Shown piece by piece: positions 1 to 9,680 of a stretch of DNA of 64,000 bases (within the stretch, counting starts at the first letter, position 1; every line of letters begins with the position of its first letter). The notes beneath the pieces were generated by a model, which did not search any database, had not been told where the DNA came from, and was given only the letters and a program-made list of their open reading frames with translations. This DNA comes from Brevibacterium sp. 239c (GTDB lineage: Bacteria > Actinomycetota > Actinomycetes > Actinomycetales > Brevibacteriaceae). The position numbers and the translations under genes are program-made. Location of the stretch: the NCBI RefSeq assembly GCF_900169365.1, contig NZ_FXZH01000003.1, positions 124,001 through 188,000 on the forward strand. Direction: 5' to 3'.

Positions 1-1580
1 GCGCCGAATTTGAAGGCTTCGAGGAGGAAGCCGAACTTCTCCTGAGCGTCCTCTTCCGAGATGCCCATGATCTTGAACACACGTTCCTGAACATCCTTGC
101 GGTGGATACGGATCGAACCGCCGCCGATCTCATTGCCGTTGCAGACGATGTCATAGGCGTAGGCCAGGGCTGCGCCGGGATCGGATTCCAGAGTCTCGAG
201 GAATTCGGGCTTCGGAGCGGTGAAGGCGTGGTGGACTGCGGTCCACGATCCCTCGCCGACGGCGACGTCGCCTGCTGCCTGTGCCGCGGCTGCGGATTCG
301 AAGAGAGGTGCGTCGACGACCCACACGAAGGCCCAGTCGCCTTCCTTGATGAGTCCGGTGCGTTCGGCGATCTCGTTGCGGGCCGCACCTAGGAGTGAAC
401 GCGAGCTCGCAGGGTCACCGGCGGCGAAGAAGATCGCGTCACCGGGGTTGGCTCCGGCAACCTCGACGAGGCCGGCCTTCTCCTCATCGGAGATGTTCTT
501 GGCCACAGGACCGGTCAGGGTTCCGTCTTCGCCCACGAGGACGTAGGCCAGGCCCTTAGCGCCGCGCTGCTTTGCCCAGTCCTGCCAGCCGTCGAGCTGA
601 CGGCGGGGCAGGGTGCCTCCGCCGGGGTAGACGACGGAGCCGACGTACTCGGACTGGAAGACCCGGAACGGAGTCTCCGAGAAGAAGTCCGTGAGATTGT
701 GCAGTTCGAGTTCGAAGCGCAGATCGGGCTTGTCGCTGCCGTACTTCTCCATCGCATCGGCGTAGGTGATGTGTGGGATCGGCGTCGTGATCTCGTGACC
801 GATGAGCTTCCACAGAGCAACGAGGATCTTCTCCGCCAGAGCGATGATGTCCTCCTGCTCGACGAAAGAGGCTTCGATGTCGAGCTGGGTGAACTCCGGC
901 TGCCGGTCGGCACGGAAGTCCTCGTCGCGGTAGCAGCGAGCCAGCTGGTAGTAGCGTTCCATGCCGGCCACCTGCAGGAGCTGCTTGAACAGCTGCGGTG
1001 ACTGCGGCAGGGCGTACCAGGAGCCGGGCTGCAGACGTGCGGGAACCAGGAAGTCACGCGCGCCCTCAGGTGTGGACCGGGTCAGGGTCGGGGTCTCGAT
1101 CTCGAGGAAGTCCTGCTCATCGAGGACCGTACGGGCTGCCTTGTTCGCGGCCGAGCGCAGACGCATCGTGGCGGCTGGACCGGACCGGCGCAGGTCGAGG
1201 TAGCGGTAGCGCAGGCGAGTCTCCTCACCAACGATGCCGGCATCTTCGGCGTGGTCGGAGACCTGGAACGGCAGAGCCTCAGCGAGGCTGAGGATCTCGA
1301 CGTTCGTGTCGATGACCTCGACGTCACCTGTAGGCAGGTTGGCGTTGGTGTTGCCCTCGGGACGCAGGGACACGGTACCGGTGACCTTGACGACGGTCTC
1401 GTTGCGCAGTGCGTGCGCATCGTCCTCACGGACGACGACCTGGACGATCCCGGATGCGTCACGCAGATCGATGAAGGCGACACCTCCGTGATCGCGACGG
1501 CGGTCGACCCACCCGGAGAGGATGACGGTCTGTCCTGCGTGTGAGGCTCGCAGGCTTCCGGTTTCATGGCTTCGCAGCAC
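1..1580 (-). CDS. aspS: Aspartyl-tRNA synthetase, 3' end cut by window edge
   Basis: Class II aminoacyl-tRNA synthetase that charges tRNA-Asp with aspartate in the cytoplasm; many actinobacterial forms are non-discriminating and also charge tRNA-Asn. The reverse-strand frame opens at a GTG (1578-1580) preceded by AAAGGAG, and the first residues ([16 protein letters not shown]) followed by [20 protein letters not shown] are the typical OB-fold anticodon-binding start. Motif 2 is clear at about residues 213-232 ([20 protein letters not shown]). The bacterial-type GAD insertion domain follows, and the frame is still open at base 1 after GGGSIRIH, so class II motif 3 lies outside the window. Divergent from the ArsR gene. 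Confidence 0.96.
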   Translation of the reverse strand, partial: MLRSHETGSLRASHAGQTVILSGWVDRRRDHGGVAFIDLRDASGIVQVVVREDDAHALRNETVVKVTGTVSLRPEGNTNANLPTGDVEVIDTNVEILSLAEALPFQVSDHAEDAGIVGEETRLRYRYLDLRRSGPAATMRLRSAANKAARTVLDEQDFLEIETPTLTRSTPEGARDFLVPARLQPGSWYALPQSPQLFKQLLQVAGMERYYQLARCYRDEDFRADRQPEFTQLDIEASFVEQEDIIALAEKILVALWKLIGHEITTPIPHITYADAMEKYGSDKPDLRFELELHNLTDFFSETPFRVFQSEYVGSVVYPGGGTLPRRQLDGWQDWAKQRGAKGLAYVLVGEDGTLTGPVAKNISDEEKAGLVEVAGANPGDAIFFAAGDPASSRSLLGAARNEIAERTGLIKEGDWAFVWVVDAPLFESAAAAQAAGDVAVGEGSWTAVHHAFTAPKPEFLETLESDPGAALAYAYDIVCNGNEIGGGSIRIHRKDVQERVFKIMGISEEDAQEKFGFLLEAFKFG

Positions 1581-1699
1581 CTAGGGCTCCTTTACGATGT
1601 TTATGTGGCAGCGCGTGAACAATGATAGTGCCTCGCCGCATGATTGCTGGCACGGCCCACTGCAGGCCATCCGCTGAGGGGCACGAGAAAGAGGATGAC

Positions 1700-2074
1700 A
1701 TGAGCACTGGTGGTACAGGCACGGAGGGACTCGACTCGGACGTGGGAACTGACCCCACCTCGGCGCAGGTCGAGGTCGCAGCCGAGACGTTTCGCATGCT
1801 CGCGTCCCGGACGCGATTGCGTCTGGTGTGGAGTCTGGTCAACCAGGAACTCGATGTCTCTTCCCTCGCCGAGGCGATCGGTGCAGCCGTGCCCACTGTG
1901 AGTCAGCATCTGGCGAAGATGAGATTGGCGGGCCTGATCTCGTCTCGTCGAGACGGGCGTCGGATCTTCTACACCGTCGATGACCCGCATGTGGTCTCGA
2001 TGGTGCGTGAGATCTTCGATCACATCGCCCCGGACGGATCGCTGGCTCCCGACCCGCCCGTGAGCGATTCCTGA
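1700..2074 (+). CDS. ArsR/SmtB-family transcriptional regulator
   Basis: Winged helix-turn-helix repressor of the ArsR family, 124 aa. The core (AAETFRMLASRTRLRLVWSL, then SLAEAIGAAVPTVSQHLAKMRLAGLISSRRDGRRIFY) is typical. I chose the ATG at 1700 over an upstream ATG at 1622 because it follows AAAGAGGA at good spacing and homology begins after it. The alpha-3 metal motif (ELCVCDL) is replaced by ELDVSSL, so an arsenic/cadmium type site is absent. A partial alpha-5 motif remains: DPH followed by ten residues and H, but the next ligand position is Pro. It may therefore sense Zn, Ni or Co, or no metal. No transporter gene is adjacent. It is divergent from aspS. Confidence 0.88.
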   Translation: MSTGGTGTEGLDSDVGTDPTSAQVEVAAETFRMLASRTRLRLVWSLVNQELDVSSLAEAIGAAVPTVSQHLAKMRLAGLISSRRDGRRIFYTVDDPHVVSMVREIFDHIAPDGSLAPDPPVSDS

Positions 2075-2127
2075 AACAGGGCAGACTCAGCACACGTCAG
2101 CTCAGGTGATCGCCAGCCCGCCTGACG

Positions 2128-3462
2128 TCAGTCCCGATATACCCGGGGCCTGCGGTCAGCGTCGACAGGCTCCCAAGTCGCCGGGTCTGCCGAGGCCTGC
2201 TCGCCGGAGCGGATGTCCTTGATTTCGTGACCACTCTCACCATCGGTGAACCAGACGAAGGGGATCCCTCGACGTTCGGCATAGCGAATCTGCTTGCCGA
2301 ACTTCGCCGCGCTCGGTGAGACCTCGCAGGCTATGTCGCGGGCACGCAGAGCGGTGGCCACCGCATCGGCTTCGCTGCGCTTGTCCTCTTCAGTCACGGC
2401 AACGACTACGGCCGAGGGTGTTCCGCGTGTGGCTTTGATTCCGCTTTCAGCATCGAGGATGAAGGCCATAAGGCGTGAAACGCCGATCGACATGCCGACG
2501 CCCGGGTAGCTCTTCTTCCCCACGGTCACGAGTGAGTCGTAGCGACCGCCCGAGGCCACCGATCCGAGCTCCTCATGTCCGATCAGCTGCGTTTCATAGA
2601 CGGCCCCCGTGTAGTAGTCGAGTCCGCGCGCGATCTTCAGCTGCGCCACAACGACACCGGGCGCTCGGTCGTGGGCGGCGCGGAGCATGGTGGTCAGAGA
2701 GTCGAGTCCCTCGTCGAGCAGCGGGTGCTCGACTCCGAGGGCACGCACGTCGTCTGCGAAGTCCGGCGAGTCCGATTCGATCGCAGCCAGTTCAAGGCAC
2801 AGTCGCTGCTGTTCCTCGTTCGCATCGGCTTCGGCGGCCAACAGCTTACCCACCTCGGCGGGGCCGATCTTGTCGTACTTGTCGAGGCAGCGCAGGACAG
2901 CCTGGATGTTCGTCAGACCAATGCCGCGAGCGAACCCTTCGAGGAGCCTGCGATCGTTGACGACGATCTTGACTCTTGGCACGCCCAGCGGCGCCAGCCG
3001 GCTGAAGGCATCGGCGACGGCAAGCGGAATCTCGACTTCGAAGTGGCCGGGCAGCTCCGCCTCGGCGATGACGTCGATATCTGCCTGGATGAACTCGCGG
3101 TACCTGCCCTGCTGAGGGCGTTCACCACGCCATACCGGCTGGATTCGGGCCGCCTTGAACGGGAAGGAGAGTTCGTTCGCGTTATCTGCGATGTACCGTG
3201 CCAACGGCACCGTGAGGTCGAAGTGCAGACCCAGTGGATTGCGCTCGCTGCCATCGGAGTGCAGCCGGCTCACGGCAAAGATCTCCTTGTCGATCTCTCC
3301 GTCCTTTGCCAGCTGGCTGATCGGCTCGGCTGCACGGTGGTTGAGTGCCGAGTATCCATGCAGCGCGAAGGTGTGGTCGAGGACGTCGATGATCGACTTC
3401 TCGATGACGCGTTCTGCTGGAAGTCGTTCCGGGAATCCGGACAGTCGGGCTGACTTCGCCAT
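2128..3462 (-). CDS. hisS: Histidyl-tRNA synthetase, divergent (eukaryote-like motif) type
   Basis: Class II synthetase that charges tRNA-His, 444 aa. Diagnostic features are LHFDLTVPLARY (motif 1-2 region), motif 2 WRGERPQQGRYREF, the histidine-binding signature RGLDYYTG and motif 3 region VASGGRYDSL. The DLTVP and GRYREFIQADIDV segments are closer to the archaeal/eukaryotic style than to the usual bacterial LRPEGTA type. The reading frame extends upstream, but the ATG at 3462 is supported by AGGAGAATA just before it and by the family N-terminus (LSGFPERLPAER). It is followed by no gene on this strand until aspS; the hydrolase gene lies 85 bp upstream in the same direction. Confidence 0.95.
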   Translation of the reverse strand: MAKSARLSGFPERLPAERVIEKSIIDVLDHTFALHGYSALNHRAAEPISQLAKDGEIDKEIFAVSRLHSDGSERNPLGLHFDLTVPLARYIADNANELSFPFKAARIQPVWRGERPQQGRYREFIQADIDVIAEAELPGHFEVEIPLAVADAFSRLAPLGVPRVKIVVNDRRLLEGFARGIGLTNIQAVLRCLDKYDKIGPAEVGKLLAAEADANEEQQRLCLELAAIESDSPDFADDVRALGVEHPLLDEGLDSLTTMLRAAHDRAPGVVVAQLKIARGLDYYTGAVYETQLIGHEELGSVASGGRYDSLVTVGKKSYPGVGMSIGVSRLMAFILDAESGIKATRGTPSAVVVAVTEEDKRSEADAVATALRARDIACEVSPSAAKFGKQIRYAERRGIPFVWFTDGESGHEIKDIRSGEQASADPATWEPVDADRRPRVYRD

Positions 3463-3547
3463 TATTCTCCTAGGTGCTCGTCGCTTCTGATGGGGTTCGG
3501 GTGCTGTCGGTGCTCGGTTGGTCTGCCCGAGCTGAACGGATTCGTTC

Positions 3548-4192
3548 CTAGAAGAACGGGTTCGTCGCCAGCTCGTGCCCGACTCGAGATCCTGGACCGT
3601 GTCCAGGATAGATGGGAACGTCGGGCAGTGTCGCAAACGCCTGCAGTGATTCTGCCATCGCCGAGGCATCTCCTCCTGGCAGATCGACCCGGCCGATCGC
3701 TCCGGCAAAGACCACATCGCCGGTGAAGATGATCTCCTCACCGTCGGCTTCCACTCGCAGGAGAGTCGATCCTTCCGTGTGTCCAGGTGCTGCCACAGCG
3801 GTGATGGTCAGTCCTGCGACCCCCACGGTCTGCGCATCGACGAGAGCGTTCACCTCGGGTGCCGACCAGTCCTTGACAAGTGGCTGAAGCATCTGAGCAA
3901 ACTGCGGACTCAGCGTTTCGGCGGGCCGGTCCAGGCGGTAGTGGTCTGTCTCGCCCAGGTAGACGGGCACATTCCAGCGGGCCAGCACGTTGGTCAGTCC
4001 GAGGATGTGGTCGGGGTGACCGTGGGTGAGGAAGATGGCGCGAGGCACTAGTTTCTCCTCGTCTACAATTTCGGCAAGGCCGGGTGCGCAGTCGAATCCT
4101 GAGTCGATGAGAATACAGTCGTCACGGCCTTCTGCACGCACGGCGTAGCAGTTGACGTCGAGAAATTCGGCACGGGTAACAAATACATCCAT
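3548..4192 (-). CDS. MBL-fold metallo-hydrolase (glyoxalase II-like)
   Basis: Metallo-beta-lactamase fold hydrolase of 214 aa, commonly found beside hisS and rel in actinobacteria; members are hydroxyacylglutathione-hydrolase-like thioesterases whose real substrate is unknown. The zinc motif THGHPDH is at about residues 56-62, with further ligands in APGHTEGS, FTGDVVFAG and PGHGP. The C-terminus ATNPFF is typical of the group. I prefer ATG 4192 to the TTG at 4198: a TAGACT hexamer (4199-4204) lies 6 nt before the ATG with no Shine-Dalgarno, which suggests a leaderless transcript. Because actinobacteria lack glutathione, a mycothiol or other thiol ester is a possible substrate (inference). Confidence 0.9.
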   Translation of the reverse strand: MDVFVTRAEFLDVNCYAVRAEGRDDCILIDSGFDCAPGLAEIVDEEKLVPRAIFLTHGHPDHILGLTNVLARWNVPVYLGETDHYRLDRPAETLSPQFAQMLQPLVKDWSAPEVNALVDAQTVGVAGLTITAVAAPGHTEGSTLLRVEADGEEIIFTGDVVFAGAIGRVDLPGGDASAMAESLQAFATLPDVPIYPGHGPGSRVGHELATNPFF

Positions 4193-4198
4193 GCTCAA

Positions 4199-4204
4199 AG
4201 TCTA
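4199..4204 (-). promoter_or_regulatory. Candidate -10 box TAGACT for the MBL hydrolase, leaderless spacing
   Basis: Reverse-strand TAGACT ends 6 nt before the ATG at 4192. The predicted start of transcription therefore coincides with the start codon. No convincing -35 is visible at 16-18 nt. TTGACG occurs farther upstream but the gap is about 32 nt. Confidence 0.45.
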
Positions 4205-4311
4205 TCCAGAGCCTGGGGCTTAGTTATGCTGGGATAACGTCAATCAGGAAATCGAGTGATCTGCAGGCACAGAGTCCCGCAGGTTCGACCGATGGAAACA
4301 AGGTGAGAATC

Positions 4312-5664
4312 ATGTCGACCCCGACACCGAAGCCGGTCCCGCGCCCGTCCTCTCTGCCCCGCCCACAGGCGGCACAGACCGTGACCGGGACAACCGTTGA
4401 TCATGATGCCGAAGTCCGGCGCGCAATCGAGCACGGTCGCGCTGACCAGGAGGGCAATGTCTTCGTCGTCACTGCCGACGGCGAGCGGGCGGTCGGGCAG
4501 TATCCCGATGCCACTCCCGAAGAAGCCTTGGAATACTTCGCTAAGAAGTACGTCGAACTCGTGGAGAACGCAGCGCTTCTCCGCAACCGCCTGTCCGCCG
4601 GAGCCCCGGGCCGCGAGGTCGTCTCTGCCGCGAAGACCCTGCAGGAGACTCTGCCAGAGGCCAATGTCGTCGGTGATCTCAAGGGCCTGTCTGCCACCTT
4701 GGATACCCTGATCTCGGATGCTGAGGCCACCGAGTCGAAGCAGGCTGCTCGTGCAGAGGCAGCAAAGCTAGAGGCCGCGCAGGAACGCGAAGAGATCGTC
4801 GCCGAGGCCGAATCATTGGCCAAGCGTGATCCCGCGAAGATCCAGTGGAAGCAGTCAGGGGCACGTCTGCGTGAGCTCTTCGGTCAGTGGAAGGACATGC
4901 AGCGCAGCGGTCCCAGGCTGCCGCGTGCTGTGGACCAGGAACTGTGGGGCCGTTTCTCACAGGCTCGGAACACGTTCGAACACAAGCGCAAGGAATTCTT
5001 CGCAGAGCTCGACAAGCAGAACTCCGAGGGCAAGCGAATCAAGGAAAAACTTGTCGTCGAGGCGGAGTCACTGTCTGGTTCCACTGACTTCCGAAACGTA
5101 TCTCAGAAGTACAAAGACCTGATGAACCAGTGGAAGAAGGCTCCACGTGCCTCCCGCAAGGACGATGACGCCCTGTGGGCGCGCTTCCGTGCCGCCCAGG
5201 ACGTCTTCTTCGCCGCCCGCGACGCAGAGAATGCTGCCGTCGACGAAGAGTACAAGGGCAATCTGGAAGTCAAAGAAGCAATCCTGGCCAGGGCGCAGGG
5301 TCTGTTGCCGATCGGCGATATCAGTGTGGCGAAGAAGGAACTCCGCGTCATCCAGGACGAGTGGGAATCCGCTGGCAAGGTGCCGCGAGCCGATGTCTCT
5401 CGCATGGAGAACGGACTGCGTGACGTCGAACGTGCCCTCTCCGACGCAGAGAATGCCGAATGGAAGCGCAGCAACCCAGAGACCAAGGCACGAACGTCCG
5501 GTGCGCTGAGCCAGCTCGACGATTCGATCGCTGAGTTGGAGCAGAAGTACGAAAAAGCGAAGTCCGGTGGCGATGAGAAGGCTGTCGCTGAGGCACAGTC
5601 GGCTCTCGACGCACGTCGGGCCTGGCGCGATCAGCTGGCTCAGACAGCTGCCGAGCTGGGCTGA
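4312..5664 (+). CDS. DUF349 domain-containing protein
   Basis: Cytoplasmic, highly charged, predicted mostly alpha-helical/coiled-coil protein of 450 aa. After a Pro-rich N-terminus (about residues 1-25) and a domain of about 120 aa, it contains about three DUF349 repeats, recognised by patterns such as WKQSGARLRELFGQWKDMQ and ALWARFRAAQDVFFAAR. The family is conserved next to rel in actinobacteria, and its function is not established. The ATG at 4312 follows AAGGTGA with 5-7 nt spacing; a GTG 9 nt upstream is part of that ribosome-binding site and is less likely. Transcribed divergently from the MBL hydrolase. Confidence 0.88.
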   Translation: MSTPTPKPVPRPSSLPRPQAAQTVTGTTVDHDAEVRRAIEHGRADQEGNVFVVTADGERAVGQYPDATPEEALEYFAKKYVELVENAALLRNRLSAGAPGREVVSAAKTLQETLPEANVVGDLKGLSATLDTLISDAEATESKQAARAEAAKLEAAQEREEIVAEAESLAKRDPAKIQWKQSGARLRELFGQWKDMQRSGPRLPRAVDQELWGRFSQARNTFEHKRKEFFAELDKQNSEGKRIKEKLVVEAESLSGSTDFRNVSQKYKDLMNQWKKAPRASRKDDDALWARFRAAQDVFFAARDAENAAVDEEYKGNLEVKEAILARAQGLLPIGDISVAKKELRVIQDEWESAGKVPRADVSRMENGLRDVERALSDAENAEWKRSNPETKARTSGALSQLDDSIAELEQKYEKAKSGGDEKAVAEAQSALDARRAWRDQLAQTAAELG

Positions 5665-5732
5665 CGCTTCTTCCACAGCCTGGCGACCACGAGTCGAAGT
5701 TTATCCACAGATCGCCTCTTCGGTCTTGAACA

Positions 5733-5769
5733 CGCCTCCATACAGCGCAATAGTGTCTGTATGGAGGCG
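5733..5769. promoter_or_regulatory. Perfect 13-bp inverted repeat over promoter and start codon (candidate operator)
   Basis: Arms CGCCTCCATACAG (5733-5745) and CTGTATGGAGGCG (5757-5769) are exact reverse complements separated by 11 nt. A candidate promoter overlaps it: TTGAAC (5726-5731), a 17-nt spacer, and AATAGT (5749-5754), which places the transcription start at the ATG (5761). The dyad therefore flanks the -10 box and includes the start codon. It is best read as an operator for the protein encoded immediately downstream. Confidence 0.65.
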
Positions 5770-6321
5770 ATGTTTCATCTGCGCGATTACAGCTATGAGC
5801 ACCTCACCGAGCTGACCCTTGATGGTCTGCTGACTCGACTGACCGAGTCCACCTGGGTGCGCAAGGGTGCTGTGCTCAGCTCAGAGGACCGGATGGCTGC
5901 ATTGCATGCGCAGATCCCGCCACGACTTGTCCTCTCCCATGACATCGCATGGTGGGTCCACAGTGGTCTGGGGCGGGCTCCGCGTCCGCTGACGTTCATC
6001 ACCTATCCAAGGCGGCGTTATGTCGATGGCAGCGACGTCGTCGTCCACGAGCTCACGATTGCGCGAGACGAGTGGGAACTGATCAACGGTCTGCCCATCA
6101 CCACGGAGGATAGGACGCTCTACGATCTGCTGCTGCCACATCTGCGCAGCCCCGATGACCGCTCGGCTCAGACAGTGAAGAACCTCATCGACGAACTTCC
6201 CGGACGGGCGAGGCAACGGTTCCGACTGTATTTGGCGGAGATGTCGCGCAGGCCTTATGTCGCCCTCATGCGGACCGTGTTCGAGCGGACCTGTGCCGCA
6301 TCAGATGGTGACAGACGCTGA
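5761..6321 (+). CDS. AbiEi-like regulator (antitoxin-type), orphan
   Basis: Protein of 186 aa. An N-terminal segment (YEHLTELTLDGLLTRLTES, WVRKGAVLSS) is followed by the pattern of AbiEi-type antitoxin/regulator proteins: LVLSHDIAWWVHSGL, a beta-rich stretch with FITYPRRRYV, then INGLPITTEDRTLYDLLL. In AbiE systems the AbiEi protein is a DNA-binding antitoxin that autoregulates by binding inverted repeats, paired with a nucleotidyltransferase toxin AbiEii. No such toxin gene is next to it here, so it may act only as a regulator. It has no Shine-Dalgarno; the start lies at a predicted transcription start and inside a perfect palindrome. Family assignment is by motif recognition and moderately sure. 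Confidence 0.65.
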   Translation: MEAMFHLRDYSYEHLTELTLDGLLTRLTESTWVRKGAVLSSEDRMAALHAQIPPRLVLSHDIAWWVHSGLGRAPRPLTFITYPRRRYVDGSDVVVHELTIARDEWELINGLPITTEDRTLYDLLLPHLRSPDDRSAQTVKNLIDELPGRARQRFRLYLAEMSRRPYVALMRTVFERTCAASDGDRR

Positions 6322-6349
6322 TCCTGTGTACATCCACGCCCGGATGCGA

Positions 6350-8647
6350 TCAGCCTCCAGCGATGCGGTAGACGTCGAAGACCCCTTCGACCTTGCGAAC
6401 TGCTGAGAGCACGGTGTCGAGGTGGCTGGCATCGCTCATCTCGAAGACGAACTTCGACTGAGCCACTCGGGCACGGGAAGTGGCCACAGTGGCAGACAGG
6501 ATGTTGACGTGGGTCTCGGTGAGAACCTTCGTGATGTCAGAGAGCAGACCGGAACGGTCAAGTGCCTCCACCTGAATTTGAACAAGGTAGATGCCGCTGG
6601 TCTTCTCGCCCCAGGAAACATCGACCATCCGCTCGGGTTCGCGTTCCAAGGACCCGATATTGGGACAGTCCACCCGGTGTACGGAGACTCCCGAACCGCG
6701 GGTGACGAAGCCAAGGATCTCATCACCCGGCACCGGAGTGCAGCAACGGGCCAGTTTCACCAGAACATCCTCGACGCCTCTGACGGTCACTCCCCCAGAT
6801 GAGGAATGGTGGCCCGAGGACTGGCCGGTGCGATTACGCGGCGCAGGCGGCAGAACGGCCTCATCGGCGTCGTCTCCGACCTCCTTTGCCAGCAGGTCGA
6901 CGACGTGGGCAGCTGAGCTCACTCCATTGCCGATCGCGGCGTAGAGGGCGGTGACGTCGGGTAGGCGAAGTTCTGTGGCGACGACCTGCAGTGCTTCTTG
7001 GCTCATCAGCGTCTTGGCTGCGAGTGTGTGGCGACGCATTGCTCGCGCCAGCTGTTCGCGACCGTTCTCGATCGCTTCTTCCCGGCGTTCTTTCGAGAAC
7101 CACTGACGGATCTTGCTGCGTGCGCGGGGACTCTTGACGAAGCCGAGCCAGTCGCGGCTGGGGCCCGCGTTCTCATCTTTGGAGGTGAAGACCTCGACCG
7201 AGTCGCCGTTCTTCAGCTCGGTGTCGAGCGCGACGAGACGGCCGTTGACTCGGGCGCCCATTGTCTTGTGCCCGACCTCGGTGTGAACCGCGTATGAGAA
7301 GTCGACAGGGGTCGCTCCTGCGGGCAGGCTCATCACATCTCCCTTGGGGGTGAAGACGTAGACCTCCTTGGAATTCACCTCATAGCGGAGGTTGTCGAGG
7401 AACTCATCGGGGTCGCTGACCTCGCGCTGCCATTCCAGCAGCTGCCGCAGCCAAGCCGCGTCATCGACTTCGCCTTCATCGGAGACCTTGACCGACCGTG
7501 CGGTATTCGACGTCGCGGCATCCGAGGGAGTGCGACGGTCTTTGTACTTCCAGTGGGCGGCCACACCGAATTCTGCTCGCCGATCCATTTCATGGGTGCG
7601 AATCTGGATCTCGACAGGCTTCCCGTTGGGACCGATCACTGTCGTGTGCAGGCTCTGGTACATATTGTACTTCGGCATCGCGATGTAGTCCTTGAACCGC
7701 CCGGGAACAGGATTCCAACGAGCATGGACGATGCCCAGCGTCGCGTAGCATTCGCGGACAGTTTCAACGAGGACGCGGACACCTACGAGGTCGTAGATGT
7801 CGGCGAATTCGTGCCCGCGGACGACCATCTTCTGATAGATCGAGTAATAGTGCTTCGGCCGACCCGTGATCGCTGCTTCGATGTTGGATTGCACGAGCTC
7901 CGATTGGAGTTCGTTGGAGACCGTGGCCAGGTACTTCTCACGTTCGGGTGCCCTGTCAGCAACGAGACGCACCACTTCGTCATAGACCTTGGGGTGCAGA
8001 ACCTGGAAGGACAGGTCCTCAAGTTCCCACTTGATCGTGTTCATACCCAGGCGGTGAGCCAAAGGGGCATAGATCTCAAGCGTCTCGCGTGCCTTCTTCG
8101 TACTCGAGGAAGCAGGCACGAAACGCCAGGTGCGGGCGTTGTGGAGTCGATCGGCAAGTTTGATGACGAGGACACGGATGTCCTTGGCCATCGCCACGAT
8201 CATCTTGCGCACGGTCTCAGACTGGGCGGCCTGACCGTAGGTGAGTTTGTCGAGTTTGGTCACCCCGTCGACCATTGCTGCGACTTCGGGACCGAACTCC
8301 TCTGTCAGCTCCTTCAGGGAGTAAGAGGTGTCCTCGACCGTGTCATGGAGCAGAGCGGCGGCGAGGGTGACCGGCAACATGCCGATCTCAGCCAGGATGG
8401 TGGCCACGGCCACGGGGTGCGTGATGTAGTCGTCGCCGGACCTGCGGGTCTGCCCCCGATGAGCCTGTTCGGCGATCTTGTAGGCCCGCACCACCAGGTC
8501 GATGTCGGCCTTCGGGTGGTTCGACTGCAGCGCCCTGATCATCGGGCCCAGAACTCGTGGGTAGCCAGGGTTGTTCTGTGCCCTGGCTGCCCACCAAGCT
8601 AAGCGGGAGATGCCTCGCGGACGGCGCGAATCGGCGGAAGAAGCCAT
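6350..8647 (-). CDS. rel: Bifunctional (p)ppGpp synthetase/hydrolase Rel
   Basis: Long RelA/SpoT homologue (765 aa) that makes and degrades the alarmone (p)ppGpp during the stringent response. Domains in order: HD hydrolase with HDTVED at about residues 99-104; synthetase with [12 protein letters not shown] and [12 protein letters not shown] (the RFKD charge motif of bifunctional enzymes, about residue 316); TGS domain ([15 protein letters not shown]); zinc-finger/RIS region with [12 protein letters not shown]; and a C-terminal ACT domain. The start ATG at 8647 follows AAAGGGGA. It is the last gene of the yajC-secD-secF-rel block, which is conserved in actinobacteria. Confidence 0.97.
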   Translation of the reverse strand: MASSADSRRPRGISRLAWWAARAQNNPGYPRVLGPMIRALQSNHPKADIDLVVRAYKIAEQAHRGQTRRSGDDYITHPVAVATILAEIGMLPVTLAAALLHDTVEDTSYSLKELTEEFGPEVAAMVDGVTKLDKLTYGQAAQSETVRKMIVAMAKDIRVLVIKLADRLHNARTWRFVPASSSTKKARETLEIYAPLAHRLGMNTIKWELEDLSFQVLHPKVYDEVVRLVADRAPEREKYLATVSNELQSELVQSNIEAAITGRPKHYYSIYQKMVVRGHEFADIYDLVGVRVLVETVRECYATLGIVHARWNPVPGRFKDYIAMPKYNMYQSLHTTVIGPNGKPVEIQIRTHEMDRRAEFGVAAHWKYKDRRTPSDAATSNTARSVKVSDEGEVDDAAWLRQLLEWQREVSDPDEFLDNLRYEVNSKEVYVFTPKGDVMSLPAGATPVDFSYAVHTEVGHKTMGARVNGRLVALDTELKNGDSVEVFTSKDENAGPSRDWLGFVKSPRARSKIRQWFSKERREEAIENGREQLARAMRRHTLAAKTLMSQEALQVVATELRLPDVTALYAAIGNGVSSAAHVVDLLAKEVGDDADEAVLPPAPRNRTGQSSGHHSSSGGVTVRGVEDVLVKLARCCTPVPGDEILGFVTRGSGVSVHRVDCPNIGSLEREPERMVDVSWGEKTSGIYLVQIQVEALDRSGLLSDITKVLTETHVNILSATVATSRARVAQSKFVFEMSDASHLDTVLSAVRKVEGVFDVYRIAGG

Positions 8648-8663
8648 GACATCCCCTTTCTGC

Positions 8664-9680
8664 TCAAACCTCGGCGTGAATCACCGGTGGAACATCTTCT
8701 GTCCCATTCTTCAATCGTAGTTCACGCACGGCCTCTTCCTGCTTCTTGACCGCGGGTTCATTCGCCCGCAGGAGAGCATAAAGAGGGCTGGCGACGAACA
8801 ACGTCGAGGTCGCGGCCACAATCATTCCGATGAACAGCGACAGCGAGATATCAACCAATGTTCCAGCCTTCAACGCGATGACGCCGATGAACAGAATCGA
8901 TGCGACAGGCAGTACCGAGACCACGGTCGTATTGATCGAGCGCACAGTCGTCTGGTTGACACCAAGATTCACCAGTTCAGAGAACTTGAGAGTTCGTTTG
9001 TCCTTGAACCGTGTGGTGTTCTCCCTGATCTTGTCGAACACCACCACTGTGTCGTAGAGCGAGAAACTCAGCACCGTGAGGAAGCCGATGACCGCCTCTG
9101 GTGTGACCTCGATTCCGGTCACGGAGTAGATGCCCATGGTCACGATCATGACCACGACCAGCCCGACGATCGCCGCCAGCGACATCTTCCAAGTCCGGAA
9201 GTACAGCGCCATGACGATCATCGCGATCGCCACGAAGATGACCAGGGCGCGGACCATCTTTCCTGTCACGTCCTTGCCCCATTCAGGGCCGACGAATGTC
9301 GAGGTGACGTCTTCGACCTTCACGTCATAGCCCTTTACGAGGGCATCGCGAACTTCCTGCATCTCTGGGTCGGAGAGCTGACTCGTCTCGATCTGCACCG
9401 CAGTGTCGCTCGTCGGAGTCAGGCGCGGCTCCGATCCGGAGACGACATCGTTGACTATGCCCTCGCCTTTAGGCGCCGAGGTATCCGTGACGTGATCGAC
9501 TTGGAACTGCGACCCACCCTTGAACGCGATTCCGAAATTGAATCCAGCGACGAGCGGGACCAGCACAGACAGGAGGACTGCGATTCCGGCGATCGTCAGC
9601 CACAACTTGGCTTTCCCTACGAAGGGAATCGACGTTTCACCGTTGTGGAGCCTATTGCCCCAGGCAAAGAACCTTTTCAT
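8664..9680 (-). CDS. secF: Protein translocase subunit SecF
   Basis: Membrane component of the SecDF complex that uses the proton gradient to pull preproteins through SecYEG, 338 aa. An N-terminal membrane segment ([21 protein letters not shown]) precedes the [11 protein letters not shown] motif typical of SecF. A periplasmic-side domain and five further membrane segments follow, including [17 protein letters not shown] and [13 protein letters not shown]. The start ATG overlaps the secD stop (ATGA), indicating translational coupling. The short charged C-terminus is ordinary. Confidence 0.96.
   Translation of the reverse strand: MKRFFAWGNRLHNGETSIPFVGKAKLWLTIAGIAVLLSVLVPLVAGFNFGIAFKGGSQFQVDHVTDTSAPKGEGIVNDVVSGSEPRLTPTSDTAVQIETSQLSDPEMQEVRDALVKGYDVKVEDVTSTFVGPEWGKDVTGKMVRALVIFVAIAMIVMALYFRTWKMSLAAIVGLVVVMIVTMGIYSVTGIEVTPEAVIGFLTVLSFSLYDTVVVFDKIRENTTRFKDKRTLKFSELVNLGVNQTTVRSINTTVVSVLPVASILFIGVIALKAGTLVDISLSLFIGMIVAATSTLFVASPLYALLRANEPAVKKQEEAVRELRLKNGTEDVPPVIHAEV

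Noticed and set aside
5701-5709. TTATCCACA, an exact DnaA-box sequence
   Set aside because: It is a single copy, with no cluster, no AT-rich unwinding element and no dnaA or dnaN nearby, so it is not evidence for an origin.
7553-8602. Long open frame (349 codons) antisense to rel
   Set aside because: It mirrors the codon structure of the rel gene on the other strand, has no ribosome-binding site and no recognisable product.
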